Source: Rutidosis leptorrhynchoides
Taxonomy: Eukaryota > Streptophyta > Magnoliopsida > Asterales > Asteraceae
Direction: 5' to 3'
Length of the DNA: 64,000 nt
NCBI RefSeq assembly: GCF_046630445.1
Contig: NC_092341.1
Span: forward strand, 290,946,501-291,010,500
Each line of letters begins with the position of its first letter. Within the stretch, counting starts at the first letter, position 1. The notes beneath the pieces were generated by a model. The model was not told where the DNA came from and made no database searches. It worked only from the letters and a program-made list of their open reading frames with translations. Of this stretch, positions 23,131 to 35,533 are shown in pieces. The translations under genes and the position numbers were made by a program.

Positions 23131-26100
23131 TGTAGTGACCCGAACTTTTCCATGTTTATATATATTAATTGAGATTGATATTTACATGATTAAATGTTTC
23201 CAACATGTTAAGCAATCAAACTTGTTAAGACTTGATTAATTGAAATATGTTTCATATAGACAATTGACCACCCAAGTTGACCGGTGATTCACGAACGTTA
23301 AAACTTGTAAAAACTATACGATGACATATATATGGTTATATATATAGTTAACATGTTTTTATTATAAGTATGTATCTCATTAGGTATATTAACAATGAGT
23401 TATATACATAAAAATGAGACTATTAATTTAAGAAACTCGAAAACGATATATATAACGATTATCGTTATAACAACGTCTTACTAGGTACATATGAATCATA
23501 TTAAGATATTGATACACTTGGTTAATTATGTTAAATGATAAGTAAATATATTATTAAGTGTATTAACAATGAAATACATATGTAAAAATAAGACTACTAA
23601 CTTAATGATTTCGAAACGAGACATATATGTAACGATTATCGTTGTAACGACATTTAACTGTATATACATCATACTAAGATATATTATATATCATAATATC
23701 ATGATAATATAACAATTTAACGTCTCATTTGTTATAATAAACAATGGGTTAACAACATTCAACAAGATCGTTAACCTAAAGGTTTCAAAACAACATTTAC
23801 ATGTAACGACTAACGATGACTTAACGACTCAGTTAAAATGTATATACATGTAGTGTTTTAATATGTATTCATACACTTTTGAAAGACTTCAAGACACTTA
23901 TCAAAATACTTCTACTTAACAAAAATGCTTACAATTACATCCTCGTTCAGTTTCATCAACAATTCTACTCGTATGCACCCGTATTCGTACTCGTACAATA
24001 CACAGCTTTTAGATGTATGTACTATTGGTATATACACTCCAATTATCAGCTCTTAGCAGCCCATGTGAGTCACCTAACACATGTGGGAACCATCATTTGG
24101 CAACTAGCATGAAATATCTCATAAAATTACAAAAATATGAGTAATCATTCATGACTTGTTTACATGAAAACAAAATTACATATGCTTTATATCTAATCCA
24201 TACACCAACGACCAAAAACACCTACAAACACTTTCATTCTTCAATTTTCTTCATCTAATTGATCTCTCTCAAGTTCTATCTTCAAGTTCTAAGTGTTCTT
24301 CATATATTTTACAAGTTCTAGTTACATAAAATCAAGAATACTTTCAAGTTTGCTAGCTCACTTCCAATCTTGTAAGGTGATCATCCAACCTCAAGAAATC
24401 TTTGTTTCTTACAGTAGGTTATCATTCTAATACAAGGTAATAATCATATTCAAACTTTGGTTCAATTTCTATAACTATAACAATCTTATTTCAAGTGATG
24501 ATCTTACTTGAACTTGTTTTCGTGTCATGATTCTGCTTCAAGAACTTCGAGCCATCCAAGGATCCGTTGAAGCTAGATCCATTTTTCTCTTTTTCAGTAG
24601 GTTTATCCAAGGAAATTAAGGTAGTAATGATGTTCATAACATCATTCGATTCATACATATAAAGCTATCTTATTCGAAGGTTTAAACTTGTAATCACTAG
24701 AACACAGTTTAGTTAATTCTAAACTTGTTCGCAAACAAAAGTTAATCCTTCTAACTTGAATTTTAAAATCAACTAAACACATGTTATATATCTATATCAT
24801 ATGCTAACTTAATGATTTAAAACCTGGAAACACGAAAAACACCGTAAAACCGGATTTACGCCGTCGTAGTAACACCGCGGGCTGTTTTGGGTTAGTTAAT
24901 TAAAAACTATGATAAACTTTGATTTAAAAGTTGTTATTCTGAGAAAATGATTTTTATTATGAACATGAAACTATATCCAAAAATTATGGTTAAACTCAAA
25001 GTGGAAGTATGTTTTCTAAAATGGTCATCTAGACGTCGTTCTTTCGACTGAAATGACTACCTTTAAAAAAACGACTTGTAACTTATTTTTCTGACTATAA
25101 ACCTATACTTTTTCTGTTTATATTCATAAAATAGAGTTCAATATGAAACCATAGCAATTTGATTCACTCAAAATGGATTTAAAATGAAGAAGTTATGGGT
25201 AAAACAAGATTGGATAATTTTTCTCATTTTAGCTACGTGAAAATTGGTAACAAATCTATTCCAACCATAACTTAATCAACTTGTATTGTATATTATGTAA
25301 TCTTGAGATACCATAGACACGTATACAATGTTTCGACCTATCATGTCGACACATCTATATATATTTCAGAACAACCATAGACACTCTATATGTGAATGTT
25401 GGAGTTAGCTATACAGGGTTGAGGTTGATTCCAAAATATATAGTTTGAGTTGTGATCAATACTGAGATACGTATACACTAGGTCGTGGATTGATTCAAGA
25501 TAATATTTATCGATCTATTTCTGTACATCTAACTGTGGACAACTAGTTGTAGGTTACTAACGAGGACAGCTGACTTAATAAACTTAAAACATCAAAATAT
25601 ATTAAAAGTGTTGTAAATATATTTTGAACATACTTTGATATATATGTATATATTGTTATAGGTTCGTGAATCAACCAGTGGCCAAGTCTTACTTCCCGAC
25701 GAAGTAAAAATCTGTGAAAGTGAGTTATAGTCCCACTTTTAAAATCTAATATTTTTGGGATGAGAATACATGCAGGTTTTATAAATGATTTACAAAATAG
25801 ACACAAGTACGTGAAACTACATTCTATGGTTGAATTATCAAAATTGAATATGCCCCTTTTTATTAAGTCTGGTAATCTAAGAATTAGGGAACAGACACCC
25901 TAATTGACGCGAATCTTAAAGATAGATCTATTGGGCCTAACAAACCCCATCCAAAGTACCGGATGCTTTAGTACTTCGAAATTTATATCATATCCGAAGG
26001 GTGTCCCGGAATGATGGGGATATTCTTATATATGCATCTTGTTAATGTCGGTTACCAGGTGTTCACCATATGAATGATTTTTATCTCTATGTATGGGATG

Positions 26101-26498
26101 TGTATTGAAATATGAAATCTTGTGGTCTATTATTATGATTTGATATATATAGGTTAAACCTATAACTCACCAACATTTTTGTTGACGTTTTAAGCATGTT
26201 TATTCTCAGGTGATTATTAAGAGCTTCCGCTGTCGCATACTTAAATAATGACGAGATTTGGAGTCCATGCTTGTATGATATTGTGTAAAAACTGCATTCA
26301 AGAAACTTACTTTGGATGGGATTTGGAGTCCATGCTTCTACGTAAAGCTTTTTAAAACCTTTATCTATGAAATAAAGGTTATGGTTTGTTTTAAAAAATG
26401 AATGCAGTCTTTGAAAAACGTCTCATATAGAGGTCAAAACCTCGCAACGAAATCAATTAATATGGAACGTTTTTAATCAATAAGAACGGGACATTTCA
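23131..26498 (+). repeat. 3' LTR of element B (3,368 bp)
   Basis: Matches the 5' LTR with scattered single-base differences, apart from one rearrangement. Between AAGAAACTTA (near 26300) and CTACGTAAAGC (near 26338) about 85 bp of the 5' LTR is replaced by about 28 bp of filler copied from two nearby places. Confidence 0.95.
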
Positions 26499-26503
26499 CG
26501 TGA
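26499..26503. repeat. Target site duplication of element B, right copy (CGTGA)
   Basis: Second copy of CGTGA, directly after the 3' LTR; the LINE frame resumes at 26504. Confidence 0.95.
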
Positions 26504-28853
26504 GGCTGTGTTCGAGTGTGGAAGTACGAAGGCCCCGGGTCCAGATGGGTTCAACATGAGATTTTTCAAGCAATTCTGGGATGTTATAAAAGTCGAGTTA
26601 ATCGAAGCAATTAGTTGGTTTTGGAGCAACTGTGAGTTCTCAAGAGGATGTAACCCATCTTTTGTAACCTTAATACCGAAGAAATCTGATCCTTGTGGGC
26701 TAGGTGACTTTCGACTAATTAGCCTAATTGGAAGTTACTACAAAATAATCGCAAAGGTCCTTTCAAACCGACTTCGAAGAATCATCCCTTCACTAATTGG
26801 TTCTGAGCAGAGCGCTTTTTTAAAAGGGAGATACATTTTGGATGGTGCCTTAATTGTTAACGAAACCACTGACTTTATTAAAGCAAAAAAAGGAAAAGGC
26901 ATCCTATTCAAAGTAGACTTTGAGAAGGCATTCGACTCACTAAATTAGAACTTTTTGTTGGAGGTTATGGAGTCTATGGGTTTCAGTGTTAGATGGCGGA
27001 AATGGATCTTGGCATGCTTGAAATCCGCTACCATTTCTATTCTTGTCAACGGGTCCCCAACAAAGGAATTCTCACTAGGTCGAGGCATTCGACAAGGTGA
27101 CCCTCTATCACCTTTTCTCTTTATTCTCGCAGCGGAAGGATTAAACATCCTATCTAAAGCCGCAACCGAAAAAGGGCTTTTCAAGGGTATTGAGGTTGGT
27201 AATGATAAGGTGCTTGTCTCCCACCTCCAATTTGCCGATGATACCATCTTTTTAGGAGATTGGAGTCACTCAAATGCATATAGCCTACAAAACCTACTCA
27301 AATGTTTCGAGTTAGCTTCGGGTTTAAAAGTTAACTTTCATAAAAGTTTTCTTTACTGTATTGGGGTTGGTAATGTGGAAGTACAAAATATGGCGCAGCA
27401 TTTGAGTTGTAATGTAGGCTCTTTTCCGTTTATCTACCTAGGGTTGCCAATTGGGGCTAAATTGAATAAACTTAATACTTGGAATCCGGTAGTGGACAAG
27501 ATTAAAACTCGGTTATCTAGTTGGAAAATGCGATCGTTGTCATTTGGTGGAAGATTAGTGCTTATCAAGTCGGTCCTTAGTAGTCTTCCGTTGTACTATT
27601 TCTCGCTCTTTCGTGCCCCGCAATGTGTGTTAAAAATTCTTGAGAGGGTGAGGCGTGAGTTCTTTTGGGGCGGTTCGGGTTCGGGTTCTAAATTATCTTG
27701 GGTTAAATGGGAGAATGTTATCACTTCTTACGAAAACGGGGGGCTAAATATCGGGTCTTTAGATTATAAAAATTTATCTCTATTGGGAAAATGGTGGTGG
27801 AGGTTCAAATCCGAATCCACTTCCCTTTGGGCTAAACTAATTTAAAGCATTTATGGGTCGTGTGGTGGCTTAGATTTGGGATACGAAGCAATTCGTGTCT
27901 CAAATCCGAGTGTGTGACGTTCTATTATTCGTGCAGGTCATAAAGTACAAGAAATGGGAATTCCTTTCATTAACTCGTTCATCAACAAAATCAGTGCAGC
28001 ATCTACAACAAAATTCTGGGATGATAATTGGATCGGGGGTAATAAGCTTCGAATCTTGTTTCCTCGTCTATTCAGACTAGAAGCTGTGAAGACTGCATCC
28101 ATCAGAGATCGAGTCGTCGCCACTGCTGCTCCTACACTATGGAAGTGGGATTGGGATCGAACTCCAACAGGCCGCACCCTTACAGAATTCGATGATATGT
28201 GCAGCCTTTTGTCGGGATACAATTTTGATACTGTTTCTGATTCGGTCCGTTGGGCTTTAACAAATGATGGTTCCTTCTCGGTCAAAGCATTGTGTTCGCT
28301 TATTGATGATCATTTACATCCAGGTAATTCTAACAACATGGCTACTATGCGCAATAGTTTAGTTCCGAAAAAACTAGAAATCTTCGTTTGGAGAGCGGTA
28401 CAAAGACGAATCCCGACTAGGGTGAATCTTGATAAACGGGGCATCGATCTCCATAGTGTTAGATGCCCTCTTTGTGACGACGACCTTGAATCCGTGGAAC
28501 ACGCATTAATCTTTTGCAAGCACGCCTTCGATTTGTGGGAACGAGTCTTCATTTGGTGGGGGTTTGATGGTATGAACAATTTAAGCATAAACGAGATCCT
28601 TCGGGGCCATTGTCCAAACTCAACGTCCAACCTTGATAAAAAGATATGGCAAGCGGTGGAATGGGCGTGTTCATACCTAATTTGGAAGAATATAAACAAT
28701 AAGATTTTTCGTGACTCAAGTTGGAACATTCAGGTGGCATTTAACGAAATCCAATCGCAATCATTTGAGTGGATTTCTCATCGTTTAAAAGGTCGGAAAT
28801 TAAATTGGTTATCTTGGTTAAACGATCCTAGTGTATATCTTAAAATAGTGTAG
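26504..28853 (+). pseudogene. LINE ORF2, reverse transcriptase and zf-RVT part, three stops
   Basis: Continuation of the ORF begun at 11769. It opens with the CGSTKAPGPDGFN motif, then LISLIGSYYKIIAKVLSNRL, VDFEKAFDSLN, GRGIRQGDPLSPFLF, the catalytic FADD (aspartates at 27237-27242) and YLGLPIGA, the usual L1-clade order. The C-terminal half holds a zf-RVT domain (SLVPKKLEIFVWRAVQRRIP, then CPLCDDD and HALIFCKHAFDLW). In-frame stops at 26946-26948 (TAG, Trp expected), 27843-27845 (TAA, Lys likely) and 27915-27917 (TGA, Trp expected). The whole ORF2 would be about 1,230 residues. Translation would template target-primed reverse transcription in the nucleus; this copy is dead. Confidence 0.92.
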
Positions 28854-29012
28854 TCTCGTGTTCGGTTTGCTCTCTTGCAAATCGTATATAGCATTTTGTA
28901 CTAGTTAGTTTAGATTGTGGGGGACTGACTTTTCCTCATCCCCTTTGTATGTACTTGTGATGTTATTATTAATCTACTTGCCTTTCAAAAAAAAAAAAAA
29001 AAAAAAAAAAAA
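28854..29012 (+). other. LINE 3' UTR and poly-A tail
   Basis: Short 3' UTR followed by 26 uninterrupted A residues (28987-29012). This is the tail expected of an L1 retroposon. The target duplication cannot be checked because the 5' end is outside the window. Confidence 0.85.
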
Positions 29013-30252
29013 GTATGTTTTCAAGAGTAAAAAATGTGTCTTTATTTTTTTTTTCTTTTTCTTTTGTACATTTTTTCTTTATTTATTATCTTCATGGAAC
29101 ACATTCAAACAGCATTGACATTCAAATTACTTGAAAGAATCTTAAATATCATATGTTTCGTTTCTCTTAAAGATGCATTCTTCTCATTTTATTAGAACTA
29201 ACCTAATCATAACCATCACCTCACTTAAGCATGTATTATACATTTATACTCGGTATCATGAATCAGATACAAATTAATTAAAATCAAATTATGGCATATG
29301 TTAATCATATCATCTAGACATGAAATATGATGTGTACATCATACACGTATATAAAAATAGGAAAAGTGTGGAGTCAGAAAAGCATAAAAACATATAAAAA
29401 CATGATACATAAATAAAAGAATACTTTCAAGTGGACACTTTGATTTTTATTTAATTTATGTTAGACAAAATTACACGAATAGTCTTTGTGGTTTGTTGTT
29501 AAAAGTTAATTTTTTCAACTAAATAGTCTAGAAGTTTGAATTTATTCTAGGGGGAATCCAATTCCGTCACGTCTTTTTTTTTTCCGTTAAGTCGTGGCAT
29601 GTGCTTGACACATGAGGATAAAATGGTCATTTTTCATCTAAGTTCGCTTTTGACTTTAATCTTTATCTTCATTCTCATCTAATCACCATTACTATTACTA
29701 TTACTATTACTAACATAACTAATAGACAAAAATTTGTCTTATTAGTTATGAATAGTACTATTTAATATTTTATTTTCCACACACCCAACCCCCTAACTTT
29801 CATTAAAGTACAAATCGAACTCTCCATTTTATAATACTATTTAATATTTCATTTTTCACACACCCAAGCCCCTAACTTTCATTAAAATACAAATCGAACT
29901 CCCCCATTTTATACCTATATTCTAAAATATTATTTATCCCATCACTAACACTAAAAATATTTAATAATAACACTCACCACGCTACTACTGTGCTACTTTT
30001 TTTTTTGTCTCAAACGATAAAAAAACAACTTTTATAAAAGGAACAACCCTTCAATGCTACCAAAAGATGTCGAAAAATATTCTTTTTTACAAAATAAATC
30101 AACTAACTTTAAAAAAAAAAAAAAAAAAAAAAACCCGAACGCTAAAAGAGACAACTTTCACAAAGGAACAACCCTTCAATGTTAGATGTCGAATTTTTTT
30201 TTTTTTTATTTACAAAATAGATCAACACTTTTTTTTAACTCGCATTCAAAAC
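29013..30252. other. AT-rich intergenic region with short repeats
   Basis: No gene. 29468-29640 resembles a dispersed noncoding repeat I have seen in many dicots (AATAGTCTTTGTGGTTTG and AAAATGGTCATTTT motifs). 29714-29750 is a near-perfect inverted repeat around GACAAAAATTTGTC. 29756-29913 is a two-copy tandem repeat with a 79-bp period. Around 30030 and 30160 a block with GGAACAACCCTTCAATG appears twice. There are several long A or T runs. Confidence 0.6.
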
Positions 30253-30289
30253 GGAGCCCCCTGCGCGAAGCGAGGGCTCCACAACTAGT
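30253..30289 (+). mobile_element. Helitron-like 3' terminus
   Basis: A GC-rich hairpin (GGAGCCCC at 30253-30260 pairing with GGGCTCC at 30274-30280) is followed a few bases later by CTAG and T (30285-30289). A hairpin then CTRR inserted before T is the Helitron 3' signature. I could not fix the 5' TC end. Confidence 0.4.
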
Positions 30290-30618
30290 TTATACTATTT
30301 ATACTTTTTGCTTTCATGATTTAATTAGTAATAACTAGTGGGACGACCTGACTTTGCGCCGGTTCTTCACCCTTGATTAGCACTAATTACATAGTTAATT
30401 ATTAAGAAAGTAATTATTTATCTTTTTTTTCTTGTTTTGTCGAGGAACGACAAAAAATAGTTATGTGATTGATTTGTAATAAGCGTGAAAGTAATTATTC
30501 ATCATTTTTTGTTTTACTTTTAGTCTTGTCGAGAGAAAAGACCTAAATGCTTAATCAATAAAGTAAGACGTACATCAACGATTGGCACAAACTATTTAAT
30601 AAAATAGGAAAAACTATT

Positions 30619-30699
<81 letters not shown>

Positions 30700-30846
30700 T
30701 ATATATACATATATATATGTATGTATAATAACAATAAAACAATTATTAAAAATGAGTTACATAGTTAATTTAGAATAAATAAAAAAAAGTTAAACAATAA
30801 TAAAGTGAAAAATTATGTGATTGGTTTAATAATAATAATAATAATA

Positions 30847-30905
<59 letters not shown>

Positions 30906-31903
30906 ATAGTTATTAGATAATAAAAATTATATGGTCGATTAATAATGGATGAGAAGTGTATGAAAAGTTTGTGGTAGGTTTATAAAAGCTATAAGGTTAA
31001 CTATTATAGAGGTTGTGGTTGAATTATAAATAAATAAAAAGTTTGGTGTGCATTTGTGAAGCTTGAAAATAAAACAGTTATTAAAAAATGAGTTACGTAA
31101 TTAATTTAAAATAAGAAAAAAAGTTAAACAATAATAAAGTGAAGAATTATGTGATTGGTTTAATAATAATAATAATAATAATAATGATAATAATAATAAT
31201 AATAGTAATAGTAATAATAACAAAAATAATGAATAGTTATTAGATAATAAAAAGTATTTGGTCGATTTATAATGGATGATAAGTGTAATGGTGAATTTAT
31301 GAAATGTGAAAAATTTGTGGTAAGGTTATAAAAGTTATAAAGTTAATCATTATAGAGGTGTGGTTGAATTATAAAAAAGTAAAAAGTTTGGTGGTTAAAT
31401 TATAAAAAAGTAAAAAGTTTGGTGTACATTTGTGAAGCGTGAAAAGGTCACTATTCATTTTAACTATGTCTTTTAGATATATAGTATAATATAATATAAT
31501 TAAACACCTCAAACAAAATACACAATTGACAAGTTAAATAAATAAATCAAAAACCAAACACATCCAATCTATTTTTTGACAGATCAAAAACAAACACACC
31601 GTGTGAAAACTCACTTTAGCAACTAGGGAAAAATTGAAGTTACAAAATTTTCAAGCATAAAATAAACACACTTTGTAATTAAAAAACGTCCATGCCCATC
31701 AGTAAAACAAACACAAAAAAGAGATTTCAAGCATCATAGAATCATAAAATAAAAGGTAGTGGTTACGATGAAAATTAAGTATCAAATTGACGGCATTACG
31801 ACAATAGCGAAATTGATTGTTGTTCTTCCTTCTTAATAGCGAACACAGTTAACTAGTATTATACAAAAAGTTAATTGTATTAACCTTATATGCTAAACCC
31901 CAT
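30290..31903. other. Intergenic region with microsatellites and a duplicated block of about 340 bp
   Basis: (AT)n then (AC)n at 30625-30699; (AAT)n at 30825-30903 and 31163-31205. The block from about 30733 to 31067 recurs from about 31068 to 31440 with substitutions, sharing GAGTTACATAGTTAATTTA, AAGTTAAACAATAATAAAGTG and TTTGTGAAGC stretches. No coding potential. Confidence 0.65.
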
Positions 31904-32142
31904 ACGGGTTTTAGTCGTTTTGACCCCGGGTTTTAGTCGTTTTGACCCCAGCCCCCCACAAACAATTGTCAAAACGACACTAGTAGAAAAGGGAAAAAAA
32001 ACCAAACACACCCTCAACTTTTGACGGGTTTTAGTCGTTTTGACCCCGGGTTTTAGTCGTTTTGACCCCAGCCCCCCACAAACAATTGTCAAAACGACAC
32101 TAGTAGAAAAGGGAAAAAAAACCAAACACACCCTCAACTTTT
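31904..32142. repeat. Perfect 120-bp tandem duplication
   Basis: 31904-32023 and 32024-32142 are identical base for base. Each unit itself contains GGGTTTTAGTCGTTTTGACC twice. A 91-codon minus-strand ORF across it merely follows the repeat and is not a gene. Confidence 0.95.
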
Positions 32143-32219
32143 TCCCAACTTTCAAATCCAACCCCTCTTTCAGGGGTTAAACATGAAACTTAATATTTTA
32201 ATTAAAAATCTTAATTAAA

Positions 32220-32488
32220 CTTCGCCCATTTTTTCAACGGGACATATCTTTCCGCTCGCCTCGCGTTAAATTTTTTCGAACACACCGTTCAACTCAAAAA
32301 AACCTTATGAACACAACGGGACTAACTATACGCGAAACGGACACTTCTAAAAAAACGCTAAATATCTCGGATATATTTAATACATACACACACCTAGGTA
32401 CTATCTATTCTGTAAATACATAACGCTCCGTTAACTATGAATGCGCAACCCAGAAGCCCCGCAGCATCGCGCGGGCCCATTTTGCTAG
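32220..32488 (+). mobile_element. Unknown repeat unit ending in a Helitron-like 3' terminus
   Basis: 32220-32370 read on the minus strand resembles the 122-bp units at 38506-38870 (motifs AAAAAGTGTCCGTTT, AACGGTGTG, TTTAACGCGAGGCGAGCGG). At the end, GCCCCGC and GCGCGGGC (32456-32475) can pair, followed by CTAG-T (32485-32489), a Helitron-like 3' end. The start is unknown. Confidence 0.35.
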
Positions 32489-32606
32489 TTACTAAAATTA
32501 CTTACTTTTCTAGATGTTTATTACTTTATTGACAAGTCACTAGGAAAAATTTAAGTTAGAAAAAAATAAGAATAAGAAAGGGCGGTAGTGGTAGGATCTA
32601 ATAACG

Positions 32607-32611
32607 CCTCC
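32607..32611. repeat. Target site duplication of solo LTR, left copy (CCTCC)
   Basis: CCTCC at 32607-32611 matches 38315-38319 exactly. Confidence 0.93.
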
Positions 32612-35186
32612 TGAAATGTCCCGTTCATATTGATTATAAACGTTCCATATTAATTGATTTCGTTGCGAGGTTTTGACCTCTATATGAGACGTTTTTCAAA
32701 GACTGCATTCGTTTTTAAAACAAAACATAACCTTTATTTTATCGACAAGGTTAAAAGGACACCACCTAGATTATCATAAATGATAATCTAAAAATATCAC
32801 ACTTACACACTACCAATACATATTGGTTTACAATATTAATATGTTACAACAAAATAAATCTCGAATGCAGTTTTAAACAATATTATACAAGTATGCTGAC
32901 ACCAAGTCTTGTCCATATATTAGCATGCAACAGCGGAAGCTCTTAATAATCATCTGAGAATAAACATGCTTTAAACGTCAACAAAAATGTTGGCGAGTTA
33001 TAGGTTTAACCTATATATTATTAAATTAATATAATAGACCACAAGATTTCATTTATTCAATAATCTTACACTCGCAAGTGTATAAAAATCATTCTATGAT
33101 GAACACCTGGTAACCGACATTAACATAATGCATATAGAATATTCCCCGCATACTCGCAAGTATGTCATAAATTGGCAATCGCAATCACCATATAAATTGA
33201 AGTATTAAAGCATTCTAAATTCCAGAATGGGGTTTGTTAGGCCCATAGATCTATCTTTAGGATTCGCGTCAATTAGGGGTCATTTCTCTAATTCTTAGGC
33301 TACCAGACTTGAAGGGGCAATATTCGGTTTAATAATCCAACCATAGAATGTAGTTTCACATACTTGTGTCTATTTTGTAAAACATTTATAAAGCTGCATG
33401 TATTCTCATCCCAAAAATATTAGATTTTAAAAGTGGGACTATAACTCACTTTCACATATTTTTACTTCGTCGGGAAGTCAGATGTGACGATCGCTCCAAA
33501 TCCATATGGACAATACGTCATTCATTGATTTCATTGCGAGGTATTTGACCTCTATATGATACGTTTTGTAAATATTGCATTCTTTTGAAAAGGCACACCA
33601 TAAATGAATATTTAAATCAAAGGTTTTCGACATCTGATGATTTCTACATATAGACAATCACCGTAAATAATAGTTTACAATAGTACTTCCGTTGACAATG
33701 CAGTCAAAATAAGATACATGGTGATAATTTGGTGAATGCAACGTTTCTTTGAAAAGTATGTCATGTAAGACTCCATGCACATAGCTTGTCTAACATATAA
33801 GCAACAGCGGAAGACTTCTAGGAAACCTGAGAATAAACATGCTAACAAGTGTCAACACAAAGGTTGGTGAGTTCATAGTTTTAATGTTTCGCATAATCTG
33901 TGTATAAAGGTGGATCACAAGATTTTAGTTGTTTCATCCAGAAACGTTTATCAAAATATTCTACAAGATTGAGCACCCTGGTAACTAAACTTAACGTATA
34001 TATAATTTGTACCCTTTGTATAATCATCTTAATAGTACACGCAAACCAACGTGTACGCTTCTCAAATAGCATACGTCCGTTAAAAGGCTAGCGCTCTAGC
34101 TCGGACGGGGATATCAAGCCCTATGGATCCATATACTGTTATTCGCGCCCACCAGTCCATATCCTATGTACTGGCAGTTACTAGTTACCAAAGCTAAGGG
34201 ATTTTCGGTTTAAACTCAGCGTAGAATTTAGTATGTACTTGTATCCATTGCGTTTAAAAATAAATTGCATGTATTCTCAGCCCAAAAATATATATTGCAA
34301 AAGCAATTAAAAAGGGAGTAATGAAACTCACCTTAGCAGCACATAAAGTTGTTCACCAAAACGTGACCGAAACTCGGAATATCAAATAATCGTAGATCTC
34401 AACCTAGAGAACATATGTTGGTCAATAAATGTCTATCAAGCTAGGTCAGATCATAGTGTATAACAATCCTAATGCTCGAGATCGACATACAAAAGTTATC
34501 CAAAGTCGTTTCAAAAAGTCAATTTTGACAATAGTTCAACAAAACGAGACATACCTTATATAAGGATTCATTTACTCGGTTGGTAATATTCAAAAATCTA
34601 ATTTATCAATCGCGTAAACAAGTTGTTTAAATCTTAATTGTAGATTCAAAGGCAATTTCAATTAACGTTAATCATAATTCAGTTGATCATATCTTTTAAT
34701 CCGTTCATCGAAATTATTCGATATCTAAATGTAAAGTTATTGATTATTCGCCAGCTTCCCAAAAACATGTATATCATATACCTTTTACCAGTAATATATG
34801 TATTTACTTCGTGATTCATCATAACTGTTTAACGACAAAATTTAGCATACAAGCATGCATAAATATATATACTCGAGCACTAGACATGGATACACAATTA
34901 ATGTATAAAAGATAAAATATGAGTGCCTACGTATCAATATTGAGATTCAATATTGTAGGAAAGTACGTAGACGCAACAGAGATGATAAACACTAGATTTG
35001 ATTCACAAATATACCCTCGAACATTACCCATAACCTCCTTGACAATAACCCATAATTTCCTTAGCTCTATCCCGCTCAAAAACCCATTTTGAAGGTGACA
35101 CGCTCATAACCTCGTCGTAGTATTTTAGGTATATATACTACTAATAATAATAATATAATAAGATTAATAATAATAATAATATTAAT

Positions 35187-35220
<34 letters not shown>

Positions 35221-35493
35221 TAAAAAAAATAATAATACAGAGGAATGAATCGAGCTTTTATAGTATGTGGCCTGCTACAGTACCTCATGCGATCGCATGA
35301 GTTTTCAGTGTTTTTGCCATGCGATCGCATGGCCGCCTTATCCTGTTTTTGTTTGCTAGTTCGTCGACAGCAAATAGTGTTTGCTGTAGCAAATAGTGTT
35401 TGCTGTAGCAAAGTCGTTTTCACTGTAGCACTGTAGCAAAATACGGTTTCACTGTAGCAAATAGTGTTTTACTGTAGGAAAGTTGTTTTTACT

Positions 35494-35533
<40 letters not shown>

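Larger units (their letters stand above)
13106..26498 (+). mobile_element. Ty3-gypsy (Tekay/Del-like) element B, full length 13,393 bp
   Basis: Complete element with both LTRs, primer site, acidic ORF, F-box ORF, gag-pol, polypurine tract and a perfect CGTGA duplication. It is a close relative of element A (same gene order, a few percent divergence by eye) in the opposite orientation, 1.4 kb away. It interrupts the LINE ORF2 at the linker just before the KAPGPDGF motif. It is not autonomous now, as gag-pol has three stops and the F-box ORF one. Confidence 0.97.

Noticed and set aside
27938-28740. Minus-strand ORFs across the LINE zf-RVT region
   Set aside because: Shadows of the sense LINE frame, which has clear motifs.
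31886-32161. 91-codon ORF with internally repeated protein sequence
   Set aside because: It follows the 120-bp DNA duplication exactly and has no independent support.
35369-35478. Possible CRISPR-like array of CTGTAGCAAATAGTGTTT units
   Set aside because: Units are adjacent with no regular spacers and lie inside a plant LTR; it is a minisatellite.
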